From JAWLHU01 sp041690255 (GTDB taxonomy: Bacteria; Bacillota; Sulfobacillia; Symbiobacteriales; Symbiobacteriaceae): a stretch of 64,000 bases of DNA. Each line of letters begins with the position of its first letter. Position 1 is the first letter of the stretch. Of the stretch, positions 61,132 to 64,000 are shown in pieces. Location of the stretch: NCBI GenBank assembly GCA_041690255.1, contig JAWLHU010000008.1:62001-126000 (forward strand). Direction: 5' to 3'. The position numbers and the translations under genes were made by a program. A model generated the notes under the pieces. The model was not told where the DNA came from. It did not search any database and worked only from the letters and a program-made list of their open reading frames with translations.

Positions 61132-61599
61132 ATGATCGAACAGGTACCAGCCCGCCCGGAGGATGCGGACTTTCTGCTGGAACTCTACGCCAGCACACGG
61201 CGGGAGGAGGTTGCGGCCTGGGGGTGGGAGAAGGGACAGCAAGACGCCTTCCTGCAGATGCAATTTCAGGCCCAGTCCCGCTCCTACCAATTGCAGTTCC
61301 CGGGGGCGGATCACTGTATTCTGCTCCACGAGGGGGAGTTGATCGGTCGGCTCCTGGTGCATCGTACGGACCAGGAGATCCGTCTGGTGGACATTGCCCT
61401 CTTGCCGGCGTTCCGGGGGCAGGGCCATGGCGGAGCAATCATTTGTGACTTACAGGCGGAGGCAGCGGCGGGCGGTAAGCCTCTTCGCCTCAGCGTCCTG
61501 CCGCAGAGCCCGGCCCGCCGCCTCTATGAGCGACTTGGCTTCACTGTAACCGCCGAAGATAACCAGCACTGCGCCATGACCTGGCAAAGTCCCAATTAA
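61132..61599 (+). CDS. GNAT-family acetyltransferase, collar-cluster type 1
   Basis: A 155-residue GNAT. Acetyl-CoA loop LLPAFRGQGHGGAI (Q/RxxGxG/A pattern) and the C-terminal SPARRLYERLGF are clear. The N-terminal LLELYASTRREEVAAWGWEK plus DAFLQMQFQAQSRSY defines a subgroup shared with the second GNAT two genes on. GGAGGGGG precedes the ATG. Substrate unknown; its position suggests modification of a cluster product. Confidence 0.87.
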   Translation: MIEQVPARPEDADFLLELYASTRREEVAAWGWEKGQQDAFLQMQFQAQSRSYQLQFPGADHCILLHEGELIGRLLVHRTDQEIRLVDIALLPAFRGQGHGGAIICDLQAEAAAGGKPLRLSVLPQSPARRLYERLGFTVTAEDNQHCAMTWQSPN

Positions 61600-61618
61600 G
61601 CGACCTGAGGTGAGTACC

Positions 61619-61924
61619 TTGCTGGAGACCTACAGCCTGGAAAGCTTCGCTCCGCATGTGGAGAGTTCATTCCGCGTTCTCGCAGCGCCCGATCAGAGCG
61701 TCCAGATCACGCTTGTCAGTGCAGAAGACAGAGGCTCAACACCGAGCCATGAGTGTTTCTCGCTGCTCTTCCGTGGACCGGTCGATTCCTTTCTGCCCCA
61801 GCGCATTTACGCCATGGAGCACGAGGTGCTTGGACAGATGGACCTGTTCCTCGTGCCGGTTGGCCAGGAGGCTAGGGGATTTGTCTATGAGGCGATCTTC
61901 AACCGCCTGGTGAACCAGGCGTGA
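61619..61924 (+). CDS. DUF6916 family protein
   Basis: A 101-residue protein, LLETYSLESFAPHVESSFRV then SLLFRGPVDSFLPQRIYAME and GQMDLFLVPVGQEARGFVYE, which fits my recollection of DUF6916, a small domain commonly found beside collar-domain genes. The TTG at 61619 is preferred (GAGGTGA five bases upstream); the GTG at 61610 is part of that Shine-Dalgarno. Overlaps the next gene's start by four bases (GTGA). No function known. Confidence 0.75.
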   Translation: MLETYSLESFAPHVESSFRVLAAPDQSVQITLVSAEDRGSTPSHECFSLLFRGPVDSFLPQRIYAMEHEVLGQMDLFLVPVGQEARGFVYEAIFNRLVNQA

Positions 61925-62391
61925 GTGGGATTACTCTGCGTCCGGCCGAAGCGGCAGACGAGGGTCTCCTCCTAGCTATTTATGCTAGTACCCGCAGCGA
62001 GGAGATGGCCATCGTGCCGTGGGATGAGGCCCAGAAAGAGGCCTTCCTGCAGATGCAGTTCACCGCCCAGCGCAACCACTACGTGGCGCACTACCCCTCC
62101 GCTGTTCAGCAGATTGTCCTGGTCGAAGCTCAACCCGCTGGCCACCTCTGGTATGAGGAGCAGAAAGATCGGATCCATGTGCTGGACCTGACCGTCCTGC
62201 CCACGCATCGCAATCAGGAGATCGAGAGTGCGCTTCTTCGCCGGCTGATGGCGCAGGCCGGCAGTGGGAAGGCGGTTACGATTTACGTGGAGAGTTTTCA
62301 CCCGTCCCTGCAGGACCTTGAGTGGCTTGGTTTTGTCAAGGTGGAGGAGTCGGGTGTGCACTGGCTGCTCCAGTGGCGGGCAACAGAGTAG
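61921..62391 (+). CDS. GNAT-family acetyltransferase, collar-cluster type 2
   Basis: A 156-residue paralogue of the GNAT at 61132: LLLAIYASTRSEEMAIVPWD, EAFLQMQFTAQRNHYVAHYP and VLDLTVLPTHRNQEIESALL. Here the acetyl-CoA loop reads HRNQEIESAL instead of R/QxxGxG/A, so both loop glycines are gone. This may lower or abolish CoA binding. Translationally coupled to DUF6916. Ended by a terminator. Confidence 0.82.
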   Translation: MSGITLRPAEAADEGLLLAIYASTRSEEMAIVPWDEAQKEAFLQMQFTAQRNHYVAHYPSAVQQIVLVEAQPAGHLWYEEQKDRIHVLDLTVLPTHRNQEIESALLRRLMAQAGSGKAVTIYVESFHPSLQDLEWLGFVKVEESGVHWLLQWRATE

Positions 62392-62400
62392 CGACATGGG

Positions 62401-62440
62401 GGTGCCTCGGAACAACCGTTCCGGGGCGCCTATCCTTTTT
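62401..62440 (+). terminator. Terminator of the GNAT-DUF6916-GNAT unit
   Basis: GGTGCCTCGGAAC (62401-62413) pairs with GTTCCGGGGCGCC (62418-62430) with one or two G-T or mismatched pairs, then TATCCTTTTT. Confidence 0.88.
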
Positions 62441-62491
62441 GCCCCAGAAGAGCCCTCCATATGGTAGACTAGTGGCCGAGGAGGGTTCCGC

Positions 62492-64000
62492 TTGATTGAC
62501 CGAGAGGTCCCTACCCGTCCCCATAGAGCTCACCGGCGACGGCAGAAGAACGCGGTTCAGAAGCGCCGCCGTAGGATTTTCGTGCTTCTGGTTGCCGCGA
62601 TTCCCGCATGGTTCCTGCTCGGCTGGTTCGGGGTAACCGGACTCTGGCGAATGGGACTCTCGCTTGCCGTGGCTGGCCTGCTCCTGCTACTGGCCTACTC
62701 CCGACCGGCCGCCCGACCCCGACGGAGGCGGGTTGTCTCGTCTTCAGGCCGGGACGCCGAACCGACCCCATCCCCTGCCCGCGTACTCTCCGAGGAGTAC
62801 AACACCCTGACCCCCAGCCCGGCCCCCCGGGTGGTACCCATGAAGCCCCAGGAGCCCCGGCCGAGCCCGGCCGCAGCGAAGCAGCTCGCAGCTCCGGAGC
62901 CGAAGCGGCAGATGCCGCCGCCCGTGCCCCCACCCCTCTTCGGGCGCCCGGGCCTCCGGCCCGTCCTGGCCGGCCACACGCCCACGCCGGCCGAGCCCAC
63001 GCCGGCCCAGCCCCCGCCGGTCGAGCCCACGCCGGCCCAGCCCCCGCCAGCCGAGCCCACGCCAGCCGAGCCCCCGCCAGCCGAGCCCACGCCGGCCGAG
63101 CCCACGCCGGCCGAGCCCCCGCCAGCCGAGCCCACGCCGGCCGAGCCCCCGCCAGCCGAGCCCACGCCGGCCGAGCCCCCGCCGGCCGAGCCCGTGCCGG
63201 CCGAGCCACGCCGGCCTGCGCCCCGCCCGGCCATCGGCCTGCCGGCCCCGGCCACCGGCTACGTCCTGCCGCCCCTGCACATGCTCCCCCCGCCCAAGGC
63301 CACGCGCGGCATCTCCGACGACGAGATCCTTGAGCGGGCCGCCCTGCTGGAGCACACCCTCAAGACCTTCGGCGTCGAGGCCAAGGTGATCGACTTCGCC
63401 TTCGGCCCCGCCGTGACCCGCTATGAGCTACAGCCCGGCCCGGGCGTGCGGGTCAACAAGTTCACCGCCCTCTCCGATGACCTCGCCCTGGCCCTGGCCG
63501 CGGAGGATATCCGCATTGAGGCGCCGATCCCCGGCAAATCCGCCGTCGGCATTGAGGTGCCCAACAAGGAGCGCCTGGCCGTGCCCCTCCGCGAGGTCCT
63601 GGAGTCCCCGGCCTTCCGCACCAACCCCTCCAAACTGGCTGTTGCCTTCGGTAAGGATAACGCAGGCAACCCCGTGGTGGGTGACCTGGCCCGCATGCCC
63701 CACCTGCTGATCGCCGGTTCGACCGGTTCCGGCAAGTCGGTCTGCATGAACACCATCATCTCCTCGCTGCTCTTCAAGGCCCAGCCGCACGAGGTCAAGA
63801 TGCTCATGATCGACCCGAAGATGGTCGAACTCTCGACCTATAACGGCATCCCCCACCTCATGGCGCCGGTCATCACCGATGTGAAGAAGGCCGCCGGCTT
63901 CCTGAAGGGCGCCGTGAAGGAGATGGAGGCCCGCTACGAGCTCTTCGCCGGCATGGGCGTCCGGAACATCCAGCACTACAACCAGGTGGTCGCATCCGAC
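62492..64000 (+). CDS. FtsK/SpoIIIE-type DNA translocase (3' end outside window)
   Basis: The frame is open from the TTG at 62492 (GAGGAGGG upstream) to the last base, 503 codons. The N-terminus is basic (RAHRRRQKNAVQKRRRR), then only about two membrane segments (residues 31-70; IFVLLVAAIPAWFLLGWFGV), fewer than the usual four. A Pro-rich linker includes 15 five-residue xPAEP units (about 165-239). The motor domain then begins with the FtsK alpha region (ISDDEILERAALLEHTLKTF, FGPAVTRYELQPGPGVRVNK) and Walker A AGSTGSGKSV, with MLMIDPKMVELSTYNGIPHL following. These proteins pump chromosomal DNA through the division or sporulation septum. The gamma DNA-recognition domain is beyond the window. 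Confidence 0.93.
   Translation, partial: MIDREVPTRPHRAHRRRQKNAVQKRRRRIFVLLVAAIPAWFLLGWFGVTGLWRMGLSLAVAGLLLLLAYSRPAARPRRRRVVSSSGRDAEPTPSPARVLSEEYNTLTPSPAPRVVPMKPQEPRPSPAAAKQLAAPEPKRQMPPPVPPPLFGRPGLRPVLAGHTPTPAEPTPAQPPPVEPTPAQPPPAEPTPAEPPPAEPTPAEPTPAEPPPAEPTPAEPPPAEPTPAEPPPAEPVPAEPRRPAPRPAIGLPAPATGYVLPPLHMLPPPKATRGISDDEILERAALLEHTLKTFGVEAKVIDFAFGPAVTRYELQPGPGVRVNKFTALSDDLALALAAEDIRIEAPIPGKSAVGIEVPNKERLAVPLREVLESPAFRTNPSKLAVAFGKDNAGNPVVGDLARMPHLLIAGSTGSGKSVCMNTIISSLLFKAQPHEVKMLMIDPKMVELSTYNGIPHLMAPVITDVKKAAGFLKGAVKEMEARYELFAGMGVRNIQHYNQVVASD
62984..63208 (+). repeat. 15-bp coding minisatellite in the FtsK/SpoIIIE linker
   Basis: Fifteen tandem 15-base units encode xPAEP (x = T, P or V; a few AQ/VE variants), mostly alternating TPAEP and PPAEP so that a 30-base period is visible. 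In-frame expansion or contraction would not break the gene. Extremely GC-rich; the minus strand is also open but is a mirror of the repeat. Confidence 0.9.

Noticed and set aside
62984..63208. CRISPR array in the tandem repeats of the last kilobase
   Set aside because: Units are contiguous 15-base coding repeats without spacers and keep the reading frame.
62511..63355. Several long minus-strand frames rich in Ala/Gly/Arg/Trp opposite the ftsK-like gene
   Set aside because: They are the antisense reading of the 15-bp GC-rich repeats; the plus-strand frame open to the window end carries FtsK motifs.

Overview
The window looks like a chromosomal segment of a high-GC, monoderm, probably spore-forming Firmicute of the Symbiobacterium/deep Clostridia type. 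That is an inference from gene order and content, not from a database match. The clues are the Bacillus-like orders comF/csrA/fliW, hpf-secA-prfB and ftsE-ftsX-(M23)-ctpB-(minJ-like)-uvrB, plus csaB with SLH domains, pcrB, Spo0A-box-like sites and a LexA box of Gram-positive type. A 100-N scaffold gap at 56833-56932 shows this is a draft assembly, so single-base lesions reported here may be errors.

Layout. 1-15.4 kb is core: 3' part of comF, csrA and fliW on the minus strand, hpf, an unassigned GT-A-like protein, secA, a comER/proC-type reductase, prfB with its programmed +1 frameshift, then an envelope operon (exported protein, DUF5693 membrane protein, murJ, csaB, tagA/wecG-type transferase, metallophosphoesterase). 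15.5-20.2 kb is an envelope/signalling cassette: M48 membrane metallopeptidase, PP2C phosphatase, Ser/Thr kinase and RDD membrane protein; three of the four carry double-Cys zinc ribbons. 20.2-25.9 kb is a division/sporulation block (ftsE, ftsX, M23 activator, ctpB-like S41 protease, PDZ membrane protein) preceded by Spo0A-box-like sites. 26-27.5 kb holds two paralogous Cys-rich proteins. 28-32 kb is a peptide-type ABC importer without ATPases, followed by divergent pcrB and uvrB.

From 35 kb on the region is accessory. It holds a degraded lantibiotic-dehydratase-like gene next to an MFS exporter, an aminoglycoside-phosphotransferase-like gene, a small anchored protein, a tightly packed nine-gene operon (BMP/PnrA nucleoside-type importer, Gfo/Idh dehydrogenase, Nudix, MFS, aldo-keto reductase, APH-like kinase), two DsrE-like genes (one frameshifted) abutting the 3' half of a broken selD, and a CHASE3 chemoreceptor. 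The region ends in a surface cluster: three tail-collar-domain proteins, a very large tandem-Ig, SLH-anchored protein, and a GNAT-DUF6916-GNAT trio. The window closes inside an ftsK/spoIIIE gene with a Pro-rich repeat linker.

Connections. CsaB pyruvylates the cell-wall polymer that SLH domains bind, so the 13 kb and 60 kb loci are functionally linked. FtsEX, the M23 protein, CtpB-like protease, PDZ protein and FtsK/SpoIIIE all point to division/sporulation. No rRNA, tRNA, CRISPR array, transposase or integrase was recognised.
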